The notes below the pieces were generated by a model that saw only the letters and a list, made by a program, of their open reading frames with translations, did not search any database and was not told the DNA's origin. A program made the translations under genes and the position numbers. Positions 1 to 10,380 of a stretch of 64,000 nucleotides of DNA are shown piece after piece. This stretch comes from Neptunomonas antarctica. GTDB taxonomy: Bacteria > Pseudomonadota > Gammaproteobacteria > Pseudomonadales > Balneatricaceae. Every line of letters starts with the position of its first letter. Positions within the stretch are counted from its first letter, which is position 1. The stretch spans positions 117,864 through 181,863 of the forward strand of contig NZ_LJSI01000035.1 in NCBI RefSeq assembly GCF_001305295.1, written 5' to 3'.

Positions 1-1
1 T

Positions 2-1024
2 AATAATGACGTCAACAAATCACAATCGACCAATGATGCTTATCCAACAGCCGCACGCTTAGCCATTGTGTTAAGCACCCAAACACTGATTTACGCGCTG
101 TCTTCAATCAAAAAAAGCTTAGAAAAAAAATCTGAAGAATTCTCAGGCATTCTGAAGATGGGACGCACACAACTGCAAGACGCTGTACCCATGACACTGG
201 GACAGGAATTTAAAGCATTTGCCGTCACGCTGGGGGAAGACATCCAGCGCATAGAGGAAACCAGCAAACTCTTATGTGAAGTAAACCTGGGCGGCACAGC
301 GATTGGCACCGGTATTAATACACATAAAGACTATGCAAAATCAGCTATCAGCCACCTCGCGCGTATATCATCATTACCTGTGGTTGCCGCAGAGCACCTA
401 ATAGAAGCCACGTCTGATATGGGCGCTTTTGTTAGCATGTCCAGTATCCAGAAACGCCTGGCTATTAAACTATCAAAAATATGTAATGACTTACGTCTTC
501 TTTCCAGCGGACCACGCGCAGGATTCAATGAGATCAACTTGCCTGCGATGCAAGCCGGTTCATCAATAATGCCGGGGAAAGTGAACCCTGTGATTCCTGA
601 AGCCGTTAACCAAACAGCTTTTCAAGTGATCGGTCATGATCTGACTGTTACAATGGCAGCAGAAGCAGGACAACTTCAACTCAACGCGATGGAGCCGGTC
701 ATCATTTATAATATTCTAAACTCCATGAAAATGCTGAGTTCTGCCATTTATATGCTGGATCATCGCTGTATACGAGGCATTACCGCTAACAAAGAACATT
801 GTCACCATCAGGTAAAAGACAGCATCGGCATGATTACGGCGCTGGTACCTTATATCGGCTACGATAACGCTTCTCGCATAGCCCGTAATGCGTTGCTCAG
901 TCGCTCAACCGTCGGCGAGCTGATTCTTAAAGAGAGTCTACTGGATGCCGCAACGCTGGATCGCCTGATGTCCCCGCAAGCAATGCTCAATCCAATGGAA
1001 ACGCCGTATGAGGCTGCGATATGA
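2..1024 (+). CDS. aspA: aspartate ammonia-lyase, 5' end missing
   Basis: The frame is open from base 2, so the gene begins before the window; a GTG at 68 is internal. It deaminates L-aspartate to fumarate and ammonia in the cytosol. The first visible residues contain the SQSTNDAYPT substrate-binding motif of the aspartase/fumarase superfamily. MGRTQLQDAVPMTLGQEF follows, then the signature loop GSSIMPGKVNP near base 560. The length past the STND motif fits a complete C-terminal part. The stop overlaps the ansA start (ATGA), so the two are translationally coupled and together convert asparagine to fumarate. Fumarase C is the main alternative, but the QLQDAVPMTLGQEF segment and the ansA neighbour favour aspartase. 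Confidence 0.93.
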   Translation, partial: NNDVNKSQSTNDAYPTAARLAIVLSTQTLIYALSSIKKSLEKKSEEFSGILKMGRTQLQDAVPMTLGQEFKAFAVTLGEDIQRIEETSKLLCEVNLGGTAIGTGINTHKDYAKSAISHLARISSLPVVAAEHLIEATSDMGAFVSMSSIQKRLAIKLSKICNDLRLLSSGPRAGFNEINLPAMQAGSSIMPGKVNPVIPEAVNQTAFQVIGHDLTVTMAAEAGQLQLNAMEPVIIYNILNSMKMLSSAIYMLDHRCIRGITANKEHCHHQVKDSIGMITALVPYIGYDNASRIARNALLSRSTVGELILKESLLDAATLDRLMSPQAMLNPMETPYEAAI

Positions 1025-2061
1025 ATAAGCCCCGCGTTTTAATTATTTACACCGGTGGCACGATTGGTATGTGGCCATCACCCGATGGCTATGCACCTCA
1101 GGGAGGCTTTAGCGGATTACTGGAACAAAGACTCAACCAGGTCTCTATTTCCGCACTGCAACCTTTTGATATTATCGAGCTGGATAAGCTGATCGACAGT
1201 TCCAATATTGTGCCTGACGATTGGACAACTTTGGCCAAACTGATTATCCAGAATTATGACGAATATGACGGTTTTGTGGTATTACATGGTACAGACACCA
1301 TGGCTTACACCGCCTCAGCTCTGTCTTTCATACTGGCAGGGCTAACCAAGCCGGTCATACTCACAGGCTCGCAGATCCCGCTGGCACAACCTCGTACGGA
1401 TGCTACCAACAACCTGCTGAATGCAATTGAATTTGCCCGCGAGCCCAGCAATCAGGAAGTATGCATCTGCTTCGACAGCCAACTACTGCGGGGCAATCGT
1501 GCCAAAAAAGTGCATACATCCGCTCTGCGTGCCTTTGCATCCCCCAATTTTTCTTCACTGGGCCACTCCGGAATTCAGGTTGAACTCTACGCTACATCCG
1601 TACAGAGCTTAGATAAGAGCGATACTGACCATCATTTCAATATATCCGACTTTCAACAACCGACGCTTAGCCATCAGGTTGCTCAGCTGCACTTATACCC
1701 TGGTATCAGTGATGCTCAGCTGGATGCAGTGTTAGATAATGAAGCGACTCGGGGTGTTGTAATGCTAAGCTTTGGCGCAGGCAACCCTCCCGATAGCAAC
1801 CAACATTTAATGACGTTATTGGATAAGGCAAACCAACGCGGCGTTGTTATCGTCAATCTGACGTTATGCCATTCGGGGCAGGTAATACAGGGCTCTTATG
1901 CAACGGGTGCTAAGCTGAATAAATTGGGGGTTATTCCTGGGTCAGACATGACGGTTGAAGCGGCTTTTACTAAACTGATTTTCTTATTAGCAACACAAAC
2001 AGATATATCCCGCGTGAAAGCGTTGATGGCAACATCGCTGTGCGGAGAACTGACAAGCTAA
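1021..2061 (+). CDS. ansA: L-asparaginase, type I (cytosolic)
   Basis: Hydrolyses asparagine to aspartate and ammonia. The N-terminal IYTGGTIGM contains the first catalytic Thr, and LHGTDTMAYTASAL contains the second Thr-Asp pair. LTGSQIPL and TDATNNLLNA are typical of the family. There is no signal peptide and the length is 346 residues, which fits the cytosolic type I enzyme (about 340) rather than the periplasmic AnsB. It overlaps aspA by four bases, so its product feeds directly into aspartase. Confidence 0.93.
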   Translation: MNKPRVLIIYTGGTIGMWPSPDGYAPQGGFSGLLEQRLNQVSISALQPFDIIELDKLIDSSNIVPDDWTTLAKLIIQNYDEYDGFVVLHGTDTMAYTASALSFILAGLTKPVILTGSQIPLAQPRTDATNNLLNAIEFAREPSNQEVCICFDSQLLRGNRAKKVHTSALRAFASPNFSSLGHSGIQVELYATSVQSLDKSDTDHHFNISDFQQPTLSHQVAQLHLYPGISDAQLDAVLDNEATRGVVMLSFGAGNPPDSNQHLMTLLDKANQRGVVIVNLTLCHSGQVIQGSYATGAKLNKLGVIPGSDMTVEAAFTKLIFLLATQTDISRVKALMATSLCGELTS

Positions 2062-2065
2062 CCGT

Positions 2066-2515
2066 TTAAGCGGAGCGTATCCCAAGCCGTCGAATTTCAA
2101 TAGCAGGGCAGCGGTCCATCACCACATCTAACCCTGCCGCTACAGCACGCTGAGCTGCCGACTGATTAATCACACCCAGCTGCATCCAAACAGCGCGGGC
2201 GCCAATGCTAATTGCCTCATCCACAACCTCCCCCGCCGCTTCAGAGTTACGGAATATATCCACCAAATCAACTGACTCATTGATCTCATGTAGGGACGCT
2301 ACAATCGTTTGATCCAGAATTGACTGGCCTGCCTTAATCGGATTAACAGGGATAACCTGATATCCCTGACTCAATAAAAAAGCCATCACCCGGTAACTGG
2401 CACGCTCTGGTTTGGGGCTGGCACCGACTAATGCAATAACCCGACTATTTTCAAGTATGCGCTTAACTGTTTCTATCTCATTGATACGGCTCTCATTCAT
2501 ATAAGGTTCAATCAC
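2066..2515 (-). CDS. CoA-binding domain protein, YccU-like
   Basis: A small Rossmann-fold protein of the CoA-binding family; the biochemical role is unknown. Visible are VIALVGASPKPERASYRVM (nucleotide-binding loop), VIPVNP, a central VDLVDIFRNSE and the C-terminal DRCPAIE typical of the YccU group. I chose the GTG at 2515 because a perfect AAGGAGG lies six bases upstream; an ATG at 2536 and another at 2500 are alternatives. With this start it overlaps the end of moeB by eight bases. It is the last gene of the hemA-prfA-prmC-moeB run. Confidence 0.8.
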   Translation of the reverse strand: MIEPYMNESRINEIETVKRILENSRVIALVGASPKPERASYRVMAFLLSQGYQVIPVNPIKAGQSILDQTIVASLHEINESVDLVDIFRNSEAAGEVVDEAISIGARAVWMQLGVINQSAAQRAVAAGLDVVMDRCPAIEIRRLGIRSA

Positions 2516-3272
2516 AGAAAGCCTCCTTATCTCCACAGACAGGGCACGCAGGGTCTTGCTTTAGTTTAAGCGAACGCCATTCCATATGTTTTGCATCCAG
2601 CAGCAACAGACGGCCCGTGAGCGTAGTACCAATATCAGCCAGTACTTTGAGCGCTTCCAATGCCTGCATCGATCCAATGATACCGACCAGAGGCGAGAGC
2701 ACGCCTGATTCAGAACAGGTCAGGGTTTCATCTTCTCCTTCTTTGTACAAACATTGGTAACAGGGACTCCCTTCAACGCCTGGCTGGAACACGGCAATCT
2801 GACCTTCCATACGAATGGCAGCACCCGACACTAAAGGTTTTTTATGGGCCACACATGCCCGGTTAACCGCAAAGCGCGTAGAAAAGTTATCGGTACAATC
2901 GAGCACCAGATCAACGTCAGCAACCAGCGCCTGTAATGTTTCTTCATCCAACCGCTCAGCCCGCGTCACGATCCTGATATCGGGATTAATGTCGCGTAAC
3001 ATCTGTGCCGCCGAATCGACTTTATTCATGCCGATACGTGCGGTGGTATGTACAATCTGACGCTGCAAGTTGGACAGGTCTACCTGATCATCGTCCACTA
3101 GCACTAATTCACCGATACCAGCGGCGGCCAGATAAAGTCCAACAGGACTCCCCAAGCCTCCTAATCCTAAAATAAGAACCTTAGCGCCTAACCAGCGCTC
3201 CTGACCATCAATATCCACATCCGTGAGCATAATCTGGCGACTGTAGCGCAGTAGTTGTTCATCAGTCAGCAT
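2508..3272 (-). CDS. moeB: molybdopterin-synthase adenylyltransferase (MoeB/ThiF family)
   Basis: An E1-like enzyme that adenylates the C-terminal Gly-Gly of a sulfur carrier protein (MoaD, possibly ThiS). It shows RYSRQIML, the ATP loop GLGGLGSP, DDDQVDLSNLQRQI, and the catalytic region DCTDNFSTRF. Two zinc cysteine pairs follow, CYQC and CPVC. At 254 residues it is the normal MoeB length, without a rhodanese domain. It overlaps prmC by 11 bases. The place beside prmC-prfA-hemA is conserved in gammaproteobacteria. HesA/ThiF cannot be excluded by sequence alone. Confidence 0.88.
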   Translation of the reverse strand: MLTDEQLLRYSRQIMLTDVDIDGQERWLGAKVLILGLGGLGSPVGLYLAAAGIGELVLVDDDQVDLSNLQRQIVHTTARIGMNKVDSAAQMLRDINPDIRIVTRAERLDEETLQALVADVDLVLDCTDNFSTRFAVNRACVAHKKPLVSGAAIRMEGQIAVFQPGVEGSPCYQCLYKEGEDETLTCSESGVLSPLVGIIGSMQALEALKVLADIGTTLTGRLLLLDAKHMEWRSLKLKQDPACPVCGDKEAFCD

Positions 3273-4104
3273 TGCTATTTCTCCAACATCCTAACGTTAC
3301 CCGGTCGTTTCCGGCATAATCCTGGTAGGTAACCACGTCGCTATAACCTTCTTCTGAGAAGAGAGACCTTACCGCTGTTGCCTGTTGATAACCGTGCTCG
3401 AACAATAACCAGCCGCCCTCCGCCAGATACTGACATGATGCGGTAATAATATGCCGGATATCAGATAAGCCATCCTCGCCAGCAACTAAAGCACTGAGCG
3501 GTTCAAAGCGAACATCACCTTGCTGCAGATGTTCATCTGCCTGATCAATATAAGGAGGATTACTAACAATCATATCAAAACGGCCTTCAAGCGGTTCCAG
3601 CCAACTGCCCTGCACGAACGTCACATGAGCTAAACCGAGTCTGGTTTGATTGCGCTTAGCGAGCTCAACAGCACCAATAATACGATCACAGCCCCAGACA
3701 TCCCAGGCAGATCGCTCGCTCGCCAGCGCCAAGGCAATAGCACCGGTTCCCGTGCCTAAATCAGCCACGCGTAATGGGATATTCGGAAGGAGGTTTAATG
3801 CCGTTTCTACCAGCACTTCAGTGTCGGCGCGAGGAATCAGCGTATCCGCAGATACCTCAAGATCCAGCGTCCAGAATGCCTGCATTCCCAGAATGTAAGC
3901 GACCGGCTCACCTCTTTGGCGACGTTCGAGACATTGATAAAAGCGCTGTACTTTCGCTTCGGTTAGCTCTTTTTCAGGCCAGGTCATTAGGTAACTGGAG
4001 GGTTTTTCCAATACATGGCATAAAAACAGCTCGGTATCCAAGCGTGGCGAATCACTAACGTCCTCAAGCCTTTGCGCTAACTTCAGCACCTCAGCAATTC
4101 GCAT
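3262..4104 (-). CDS. prmC: release factor glutamine N5-methyltransferase
   Basis: Methylates the glutamine of the GGQ motif in RF1 and RF2 using S-adenosylmethionine. An N-terminal helical domain (about residues 1-80) is followed by the methyltransferase fold: IPRADTEVLVE (about 90-100), the SAM loop ADLGTGTGAIAL (about 114-125) and catalytic NPPY at 182-185. The 280-residue length is typical. A GGAGAG ribosome binding site precedes the ATG. It lies directly downstream of prfA, whose product is its substrate. Confidence 0.95.
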   Translation of the reverse strand: MRIAEVLKLAQRLEDVSDSPRLDTELFLCHVLEKPSSYLMTWPEKELTEAKVQRFYQCLERRQRGEPVAYILGMQAFWTLDLEVSADTLIPRADTEVLVETALNLLPNIPLRVADLGTGTGAIALALASERSAWDVWGCDRIIGAVELAKRNQTRLGLAHVTFVQGSWLEPLEGRFDMIVSNPPYIDQADEHLQQGDVRFEPLSALVAGEDGLSDIRHIITASCQYLAEGGWLLFEHGYQQATAVRSLFSEEGYSDVVTYQDYAGNDRVTLGCWRNSNAD

Positions 4105-4118
4105 ACTCTACTCTCCGG

Positions 4119-5201
4119 TTATTCTGACAAAGCGCCTAACAGCTCTGCCTGATATTCATGCATCAGCGGATTAATCACTTCTTCGAGCTTGCCTTCCATG
4201 ATCTCATCCAGCTTGTAAAGCGTCAGGTTAATGCGATGATCAGTCACTCGCCCCTGTGGATAATTATAGGTACGGATACGTTCCGATCGATCGCCACTAC
4301 CCACCAGACTCTTACGGGTCGTTGCTTGTTCTGCCTCATGCTTTTCCAACTCGGCCGCTTGCAGCCGTGACGCCAGCAATGCCATCGCTTTTGCACGGTT
4401 CTTATGTTGCGAGCGTTCTTCCTGACACTCGACAACCACCCCCGTCGGTATATGCGTCAAACGGATAGCTGAGTCTGTTTTGTTGATATGCTGCCCACCC
4501 GCACCTGAGGCACGATAGGTATCAACCCGCAAGTCAGATTTGTTAATCTGGATTTTTTCAACATCATCCAGTTCCGGCATGACGGCCACGGTGCAAGCCG
4601 AAGTATGAATACGGCCCTGTGATTCAGTTTCAGGCACACGCTGTACGCGATGCGCACCTGATTCAAATTTCATACGCGAGTAGACATCCTGACCAACGAT
4701 GCGGGCAACCAGCTCTTTATAGCCACCGTGGTCGCCTTCATTACTACTGACCACTTCAATACGCCAACCCTGCACTTCCGCAAACTTAGAGTACATTCTG
4801 AAAAGATTTCCCGAGAAAATAGCCGCTTCATCGCCACCGGTACCAGCACGAATCTCAAGAAAAACGTTACTACCATCATTAGGATCTTTAGGTAACAGAT
4901 GCACCTGAAGCTCTTCTTCAAGCGTAACGATACGCGCCTGAGCATCCAACCACTCATCTTTGGCCATCTCACGCATATCCGGATCGCTGTCTTGCATCAT
5001 CAGCTGCGCTTCGTCAACATCACTCACTGCCTGCTGATAAGCAGCATATGCCTGAACCACAGGTTCCAGTTCAGAATACTCTTTAGAATAATCCCGAAAT
5101 TTGTTTTGATCTGAAATAACACCCGCATCACTTAACAGTGCGGACAATTCTTCAAAGCGATCTGCCAGCTTATCCAGCTTGGCTTGAATAGACTCTTTCA
5201 T
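4119..5201 (-). CDS. prfA: peptide chain release factor 1
   Basis: Terminates translation at UAA and UAG. The 360 residues carry the N-terminal coiled domain, the stop-codon-reading PxT tripeptide (PET at 190-192, within the conserved [20 protein letters not shown] block) and the peptidyl-tRNA hydrolysis motif GGQ at 235-237. It starts four bases after the hemA stop and is followed by prmC 14 bases on, the classic hemA-prfA-prmC order. Confidence 0.97.
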   Translation of the reverse strand: MKESIQAKLDKLADRFEELSALLSDAGVISDQNKFRDYSKEYSELEPVVQAYAAYQQAVSDVDEAQLMMQDSDPDMREMAKDEWLDAQARIVTLEEELQVHLLPKDPNDGSNVFLEIRAGTGGDEAAIFSGNLFRMYSKFAEVQGWRIEVVSSNEGDHGGYKELVARIVGQDVYSRMKFESGAHRVQRVPETESQGRIHTSACTVAVMPELDDVEKIQINKSDLRVDTYRASGAGGQHINKTDSAIRLTHIPTGVVVECQEERSQHKNRAKAMALLASRLQAAELEKHEAEQATTRKSLVGSGDRSERIRTYNYPQGRVTDHRINLTLYKLDEIMEGKLEEVINPLMHEYQAELLGALSE

Positions 5202-5204
5202 GTA

Positions 5205-6470
5205 TCAATTTTCGTCCGAATCAGACAACTGGAAAAGTGTTTGCGCCATAGTAACGACGTCAGATTGACCTTCGGCGCTCGCTTTTCTAAGTTGAATTGT
5301 GGGGTGGTGAAGTACTTTATTAGTTAAACGTCGTGCCATCTGGGTAAGCACTTCTTCTGGATCTGTACCTTTTCTAAGCTGTTTCAAGGCGGCTTCAACC
5401 TCCTTATCCCTTAGCGACTCATAATGCCCACGTAACTGAGTGACAGTATCAACGGCATCTAATGAGCGTAACCGGCGCATAAAATCATGCGCTCCGACTT
5501 CTATAATAGCTTCAGCTTCTTTTGCTGCGCTCTGTCGACTGCGCTGGTTTTCTTCAATCACTTCACGCAAATCATCAACCGTATATAAATACACATCATC
5601 CAAATCAGCAACTTGCGGTTCAATATCCCGGGGGACGGCAATATCAACCATAAAAATAGGACGATGTTTGCGTTTTTTCAATGCATTTTCGACAGCACCT
5701 TTACCAAGAATAGGCAGCTGGCTCGCTGTTGAAGAAATAATAATATCTGCTCGGGCCAATGCATCAGGAATATCACCCAAGATGATAGCCTTACCATTGA
5801 ACGTTTCAGCCAAGTGTAAAGCACGGCTTAATGTCCGGTTAGCCACGGTAATATCGCTTACACCCGCGTTTACCAAATGCTGAGCAACCAGTTCAATGGT
5901 CTCACCCGCACCAATCAACAGCGCGCGACTGTCTTTAAGATCAGAAAATATATGCTGTGCTAAATTAACGGCAGCGTACGCCACTGACACTGGGTTTTCA
6001 CCGATAGCCGTATCCGTACGGACTTTTTTAGCAACGGAGAAGGTCTGTTGAAATAAGCGCCCTAACTCAGCCCCGACAAAACCACATTCCTGCGAGACTG
6101 AATACGCGGACTTAAGCTGCCCGAGAATCTGAGGCTCGCCCAACACTAATGAATCGAGCCCACTGGCGACGCGCATCATATGCTTCGCCGCTGACTCATC
6201 CCAATACGCATAGGAACAGGCTTCCAACTCACTTAACTCAAGGCCATGATACTCCCCAAGCCACTCAAGCACGGCGCGCGTCCCCGGCAGATCGGTGGAG
6301 CAGTAGAGCTCCGTACGGTTACAGGTTGACAGAATGGCAATTTCTTTTAGCTGTGCGAAACCATGGGCCTGCTTAAGAGCATCCCCTAATTTATCCGGAC
6401 TAAATGCCACCCGTTCGCGAACGGAAACAGAAGCCGTTTTATGATTAATGCCTAAAGCGAGAAGAGACAT
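5205..6470 (-). CDS. hemA: glutamyl-tRNA reductase
   Basis: First committed step of C5-pathway tetrapyrrole synthesis: reduces Glu-tRNA to glutamate-1-semialdehyde with NADPH. The catalytic cysteine is C50 in [11 protein letters not shown]. The NADPH-binding loop [13 protein letters not shown] follows, and the dimerisation helices with the [12 protein letters not shown] segment lie at the C-terminus. At 421 residues it is of normal size. It heads the hemA-prfA-prmC-moeB cluster and is divergent from the TPR lipoprotein/lolB operon. Confidence 0.96.
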   Translation of the reverse strand: MSLLALGINHKTASVSVRERVAFSPDKLGDALKQAHGFAQLKEIAILSTCNRTELYCSTDLPGTRAVLEWLGEYHGLELSELEACSYAYWDESAAKHMMRVASGLDSLVLGEPQILGQLKSAYSVSQECGFVGAELGRLFQQTFSVAKKVRTDTAIGENPVSVAYAAVNLAQHIFSDLKDSRALLIGAGETIELVAQHLVNAGVSDITVANRTLSRALHLAETFNGKAIILGDIPDALARADIIISSTASQLPILGKGAVENALKKRKHRPIFMVDIAVPRDIEPQVADLDDVYLYTVDDLREVIEENQRSRQSAAKEAEAIIEVGAHDFMRRLRSLDAVDTVTQLRGHYESLRDKEVEAALKQLRKGTDPEEVLTQMARRLTNKVLHHPTIQLRKASAEGQSDVVTMAQTLFQLSDSDEN

Positions 6471-6720
6471 GGAACGATTAACTACACCAAACGACTAAAC
6501 AAGCGGGCAATGATACACCCGTTTAATGCAAAACATAAAACTACCAGAGATTGAAAGTGTATTAAATGGAACCTATTACGGCTGTATTACACTAATCTGA
6601 GTATGCTTTAGCGCTGACAAGCCCTATCAATATTCACTTATACTGGTAATAGTAGTGACATCAGTGGTAATAATAATGACAACTGCTCGCGTGACATCAA
6701 CCTTGGATCGATCATATATT

Positions 6721-8424
6721 GTGCTAAAAAAATTACTTTGCTTGATTGTTAGTACAGGAATACTGACAGGATGTGCTACATCGTTGGTTTCCAAAGAAAC
6801 AGTGGCTCTCGCTCCTGCATGGGATAGCACGTATGTGGCGGGCGAATTAAACGGGGAATCACTTTACGATCTGTTAATTGCAGAACTGGCAGGACATCAA
6901 CAACAGTACGACGTATCTCTTGAGAAGTACCTCAAACAAGCAGAACTGACGGGCGACCCTGGCATTATCAGACGCGCAGCACGCATTGCTCAATTCACCG
7001 AAAACCCTGATGCCCTCGAGAAAGCGGCACGCATCTGGATTCAGTACGAACCGGCAAGCAACGAGCCTCAGGCATTACTGGCGGGACTTCTGATTCATAG
7101 AAAAGAGTTTAAAGCAGCGCTGCCTTTCGTTAAAAAAACGTTTTCTACGGAAAATCATCAAATATTAGCGTTATTGAATGCCAGCGCGGGAAAAATTCCA
7201 CCTGATGCAACACAGATGTATCTGGAGATGCTAATTCAGCAACTAAAAATCTCACCTAGATACGCTGATCTTTGGTTAACCCGTGGGATTTTTGAACGCC
7301 ATCAGGCCAATCCAGAAGCTGCACTAAAGAGCTTTTCAAAAGCAATCAGATTCAATCCTGATGCAGAAATAGCAGTGCTCCAAAAGGCAGATCTACTGAA
7401 AGAGATGGGGCGCTACAATGACGCTCTCAAAATAACGTCCTCCTGGCTTAAAAATAATCCTGAGAACAAACAATTAATACTTATCAAAATCCAAACGCTC
7501 TATAAAGCGGACAAGTCCAAAAGCGCCACACAGGAAAGTTATAAGCTCATCTCTGATTTCAGCGAAGACGACCAACTGCACCTGTATCTTGCGCTGCTTG
7601 CCCTGGACTTTAATCGCCTGGACGACAGCAAGGCAATGCTTCAAACGCTTCTTAAGCGCACCGGAGACAGCGCTTTGTATTTTTACTTAGGCCTGATAGC
7701 AGAACAGAGCAACCAACCAGAACAAGCTATAGAGCATTACCTACAGGTCAATAGCGGCAGCAATATATTGCAATCGTATACAAGATCGATCGCCTTATTG
7801 AACGGTGCAACCAACGAGCAGAGAATTGCCGGCATCCTGGACCAGGCGATAGTAGATCACCCGGAACTCGGCCCTGATCTGGTGAACCTGCATGCAGACT
7901 GGCTCAGAAGCTCAAACTTAACGCAGAGCGCTATTCGACGCATCAGCGAAGGACTAGCAACCTACCCTGATAACCTGCCGCTTCGTTATTCCCGGGCAAT
8001 GCTGCGTCCACCTGAGGACTTTTCGCAGTCTGAAGAAGACTTTCGTTTCATTCTGAAAAAAGATCCTGATAACGCCATGGCGCTTAACGCTCTTGGCTAC
8101 ACATTATCTCTATATACCCAACGTTATGATGAGGCCTACGCGCTACTTAACAAAGCGATTCAGATAAAGCCAGAGGACCCGGCCATCATGGACTCTATAG
8201 GCTGGGTTTTATTTAAGTTACAACGGCATGAAGAAGCGCTGAATTTTTTGAAAAAAGCGTATGAAATTTATCCGGATGCAGAGGTCGGCAGCCATCTTAT
8301 TAGTGTTTTAATCACTTTAAATAAAAGAGATAAAGCCCAGGAAATTTTCGCAGAAATATCTTCTAAATTTCCCGATAACCCACATGTAACGACTGCGCAA
8401 AACGTCATAAACGCTCAAAAATAA
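6721..8424 (+). CDS. TPR-repeat outer-membrane lipoprotein
   Basis: A protein of about 567 residues whose start I place at GTG 6721. This gives a compact lipoprotein signal (KKLLCLIVSTGILTGC) with lipobox LTGC; the longer start at 6655 adds an unlikely N-terminal extension. The remainder is alpha-helical with tetratricopeptide motifs, clearest in ALKSFSKAIRFNPDAE, EALNFLKKAYEIYPDAE and AYALLNKAIQIKPEDPAIMDSIGWVLF. It sits between hemA and lolB, where many gammaproteobacteria carry such a gene. The function is not established; a scaffold role in the envelope is inferred from the fold. Confidence 0.85.
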   Translation: MLKKLLCLIVSTGILTGCATSLVSKETVALAPAWDSTYVAGELNGESLYDLLIAELAGHQQQYDVSLEKYLKQAELTGDPGIIRRAARIAQFTENPDALEKAARIWIQYEPASNEPQALLAGLLIHRKEFKAALPFVKKTFSTENHQILALLNASAGKIPPDATQMYLEMLIQQLKISPRYADLWLTRGIFERHQANPEAALKSFSKAIRFNPDAEIAVLQKADLLKEMGRYNDALKITSSWLKNNPENKQLILIKIQTLYKADKSKSATQESYKLISDFSEDDQLHLYLALLALDFNRLDDSKAMLQTLLKRTGDSALYFYLGLIAEQSNQPEQAIEHYLQVNSGSNILQSYTRSIALLNGATNEQRIAGILDQAIVDHPELGPDLVNLHADWLRSSNLTQSAIRRISEGLATYPDNLPLRYSRAMLRPPEDFSQSEEDFRFILKKDPDNAMALNALGYTLSLYTQRYDEAYALLNKAIQIKPEDPAIMDSIGWVLFKLQRHEEALNFLKKAYEIYPDAEVGSHLISVLITLNKRDKAQEIFAEISSKFPDNPHVTTAQNVINAQK

Positions 8425-8438
8425 ATCAACGGACAACC

Positions 8439-9035
8439 ATGAAAAAGTTAATCCTGCTACTAACATTCTCGCTTATTATTTCAGGCTGTAGTCTTTCGCC
8501 ATCAATAGAGAAACCTGCACCCATTATTGAGAGCTGGCAAGAACATCAAGCAAATGTGACTAAAATAGAGCGCTGGGTCGCCACCGGAAAAATAGGCATT
8601 CGTACCGCCGAGGACTCGCAATCAGCCGCGTTGACATGGAAGCAAGATCAACAAGCTTATGATATCAGCTTAAAAGGACCTCTCGGCCAAGGCGGAGCAA
8701 CTATTAGTGGTGATCAGCATTACGCCACGCTGGAAATACCGGGAGAGCAACCTCTGGCAGCAGGTTCGCCAGAAGAGTTATTAGAACTACGATTAGGCTG
8801 GCAACTACCCGTAAAAGAGGCCCAGTTTTGGATCAAAGGTATCCCTTCGCCCAACTCACCTTATGAAACTGTACTTTCTGACAACCTCTTAGCCAAACTG
8901 ACTCAGCAAGGCTGGGAAATTGAATATCAGAATTACATCGAAACAGATAGCACCACCCTGCCAGGAAAGCTAACGCTAACGAGAGAAGCGTTAAAGCTGA
9001 CATTTATTATCAATAGCTGGCGAAAAATTGATTAA
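8439..9035 (+). CDS. lolB: outer-membrane lipoprotein LolB
   Basis: LolB receives lipoproteins from LolA and inserts them into the outer membrane; it is itself a lipoprotein (MKKLILLLTFSLIISGC, lipobox ISGC). The mature part shows WVATGKIGIRTAEDSQSAALTWKQ and SLKGPLGQGGA, characteristic of LolB, and the 198-residue length fits. It follows the TPR lipoprotein by 14 bases, probably in one operon. In most relatives ispE comes next, but here a tRNA-Gln follows directly. Confidence 0.92.
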   Translation: MKKLILLLTFSLIISGCSLSPSIEKPAPIIESWQEHQANVTKIERWVATGKIGIRTAEDSQSAALTWKQDQQAYDISLKGPLGQGGATISGDQHYATLEIPGEQPLAAGSPEELLELRLGWQLPVKEAQFWIKGIPSPNSPYETVLSDNLLAKLTQQGWEIEYQNYIETDSTTLPGKLTLTREALKLTFIINSWRKID

Positions 9036-9059
9036 AAAGCATACCATTTTCAATTTAAC

Positions 9060-9088
9060 TTGACCGTTACGGCTGTTTTTAAGAGAAT
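9060..9088 (+). promoter_or_regulatory. sigma-70 promoter of tRNA-Gln/prs
   Basis: TTGACC (9060-9065), a 17-base spacer, then GAGAAT (9083-9088) with a GC-containing discriminator; the tRNA begins about 40 bases downstream. The -35 is strong and the -10 matches four of six positions. Confidence 0.55.
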
Positions 9089-9129
9089 AGCGCACTCTTT
9101 TTGAGGGGAATAGCCTTCAGAGAACATAC

Positions 9130-9204
9130 TGGGGTGTCGCCAAGTGGTAAGGCACTGGATTCTGATTCCAGCATCCGTAGGTTCGAATCCTGCCACCCCA
9201 ACCA
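9130..9204 (+). tRNA. tRNA-Gln(CTG)
   Basis: A 75-nt cloverleaf with acceptor TGGGGTG/CACCCCA, anticodon stem CTGGA/TCCAG around loop TTCTGAT (anticodon CTG), T-loop GGTTCGAATCC and encoded CCA. It is located between lolB and prs, as in many gammaproteobacteria. Confidence 0.97.
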
Positions 9205-9270
9205 ATTGCAATGAAGAATTCCCACTCAATAATGAATTCCAACGACGAACAGTCCACAAAGGTGCTCACC

Positions 9271-10212
9271 ATGTCTGAAATGATGGTTTTCACTGGCAAT
9301 GCAAACCCGGCGCTCGCGCTTAAAGTTGTCGAACGTCTCGACATACCGATGGGTAAAGCACACGTTGCTCGTTTTAGCGATGGTGAAGTCAGTGTCGAAA
9401 TTCAGGAAAACGTCCGCGGTAGAGATGTTTTTATTATCCAATCTACCTGCGCACCGACCAATGACAACCTCATGGAATTGATTGTCCTGGCTGATGCCTT
9501 ACGTCGCGCATCAGCTGCGCGTATTACCGCAGTTGTTCCTTATTTTGGCTACGCCCGACAGGATCGTCGTCCACGTTCTGCACGTGTTGCCATCACCGCC
9601 AAAGTGGTTGCCGATATGATGACAACGATTGGCGTCGATCGCGTTTTAACGGTTGACCTACACGCTGACCAGATACAGGGGTTTTTCTCCGTACCGGTAG
9701 ACAACGTATACGGTTCCCCCGTACTGCTTGATGACATCATTGATCAGCATTACGAAAACCCGATGGTTGTTTCTCCCGATGTTGGCGGCGTAGTACGTGC
9801 CCGCGCTGTAGCAAAACAACTTGATTGTGACCTGGCGATTATCGACAAACGTCGTGAACGCGCCAACGAAGCACAAGTCATGAATATTATCGGTGATGTT
9901 AAAAACCGCACCTGTATTCTGGTTGATGACATGTGTGACACGGCTGGCACTTTGTGCAAAGCGGCACAAGCATTGAAAGAAAATGGCGCTGCACGTGTCG
10001 TTGCTTACGCCACTCACGCTGTACTGTCTGGCCCGGCAATCAACAACATTAATAATTCTATGCTGGATGAACTGGTGGTTACTGACACCATTCCTCTGAC
10101 TAAAGACGCGCAGAACTGCACTAAGATTCGCCAGCTAACACTGGCACCTTTGCTAGCTGAAGCTGTTCGACGTGTCTGCAATGAAGAATCAATCAGTGCC
10201 ATGTTCCGTTAA
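9271..10212 (+). CDS. prs: ribose-phosphate pyrophosphokinase
   Basis: Makes PRPP from ribose-5-phosphate and ATP for nucleotide, histidine and tryptophan synthesis. I chose ATG 9271 because AAAGGTG lies six bases upstream and it yields 313 residues, the usual length; an upstream ATG at 9211 would overrun the tRNA spacer. Key motifs are [32 protein letters not shown] and the PRPP loop [11 protein letters not shown]. Confidence 0.97.
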   Translation: MSEMMVFTGNANPALALKVVERLDIPMGKAHVARFSDGEVSVEIQENVRGRDVFIIQSTCAPTNDNLMELIVLADALRRASAARITAVVPYFGYARQDRRPRSARVAITAKVVADMMTTIGVDRVLTVDLHADQIQGFFSVPVDNVYGSPVLLDDIIDQHYENPMVVSPDVGGVVRARAVAKQLDCDLAIIDKRRERANEAQVMNIIGDVKNRTCILVDDMCDTAGTLCKAAQALKENGAARVVAYATHAVLSGPAINNINNSMLDELVVTDTIPLTKDAQNCTKIRQLTLAPLLAEAVRRVCNEESISAMFR

Positions 10213-10380
10213 TAGCGAAACCGTTAATAACTAAGCTTTTATTAACGAAACTGCTCATACGAAACACGGCCTGAAAGAAGCCCGCTACCGGGCAACACGA
10301 AGCTCTATAAAGAGCTATTTAAAATCACTTCAAAACCTTGGTCGCGTGGTTTTGGGGATTTTTACTAAATAGGTAATAAA

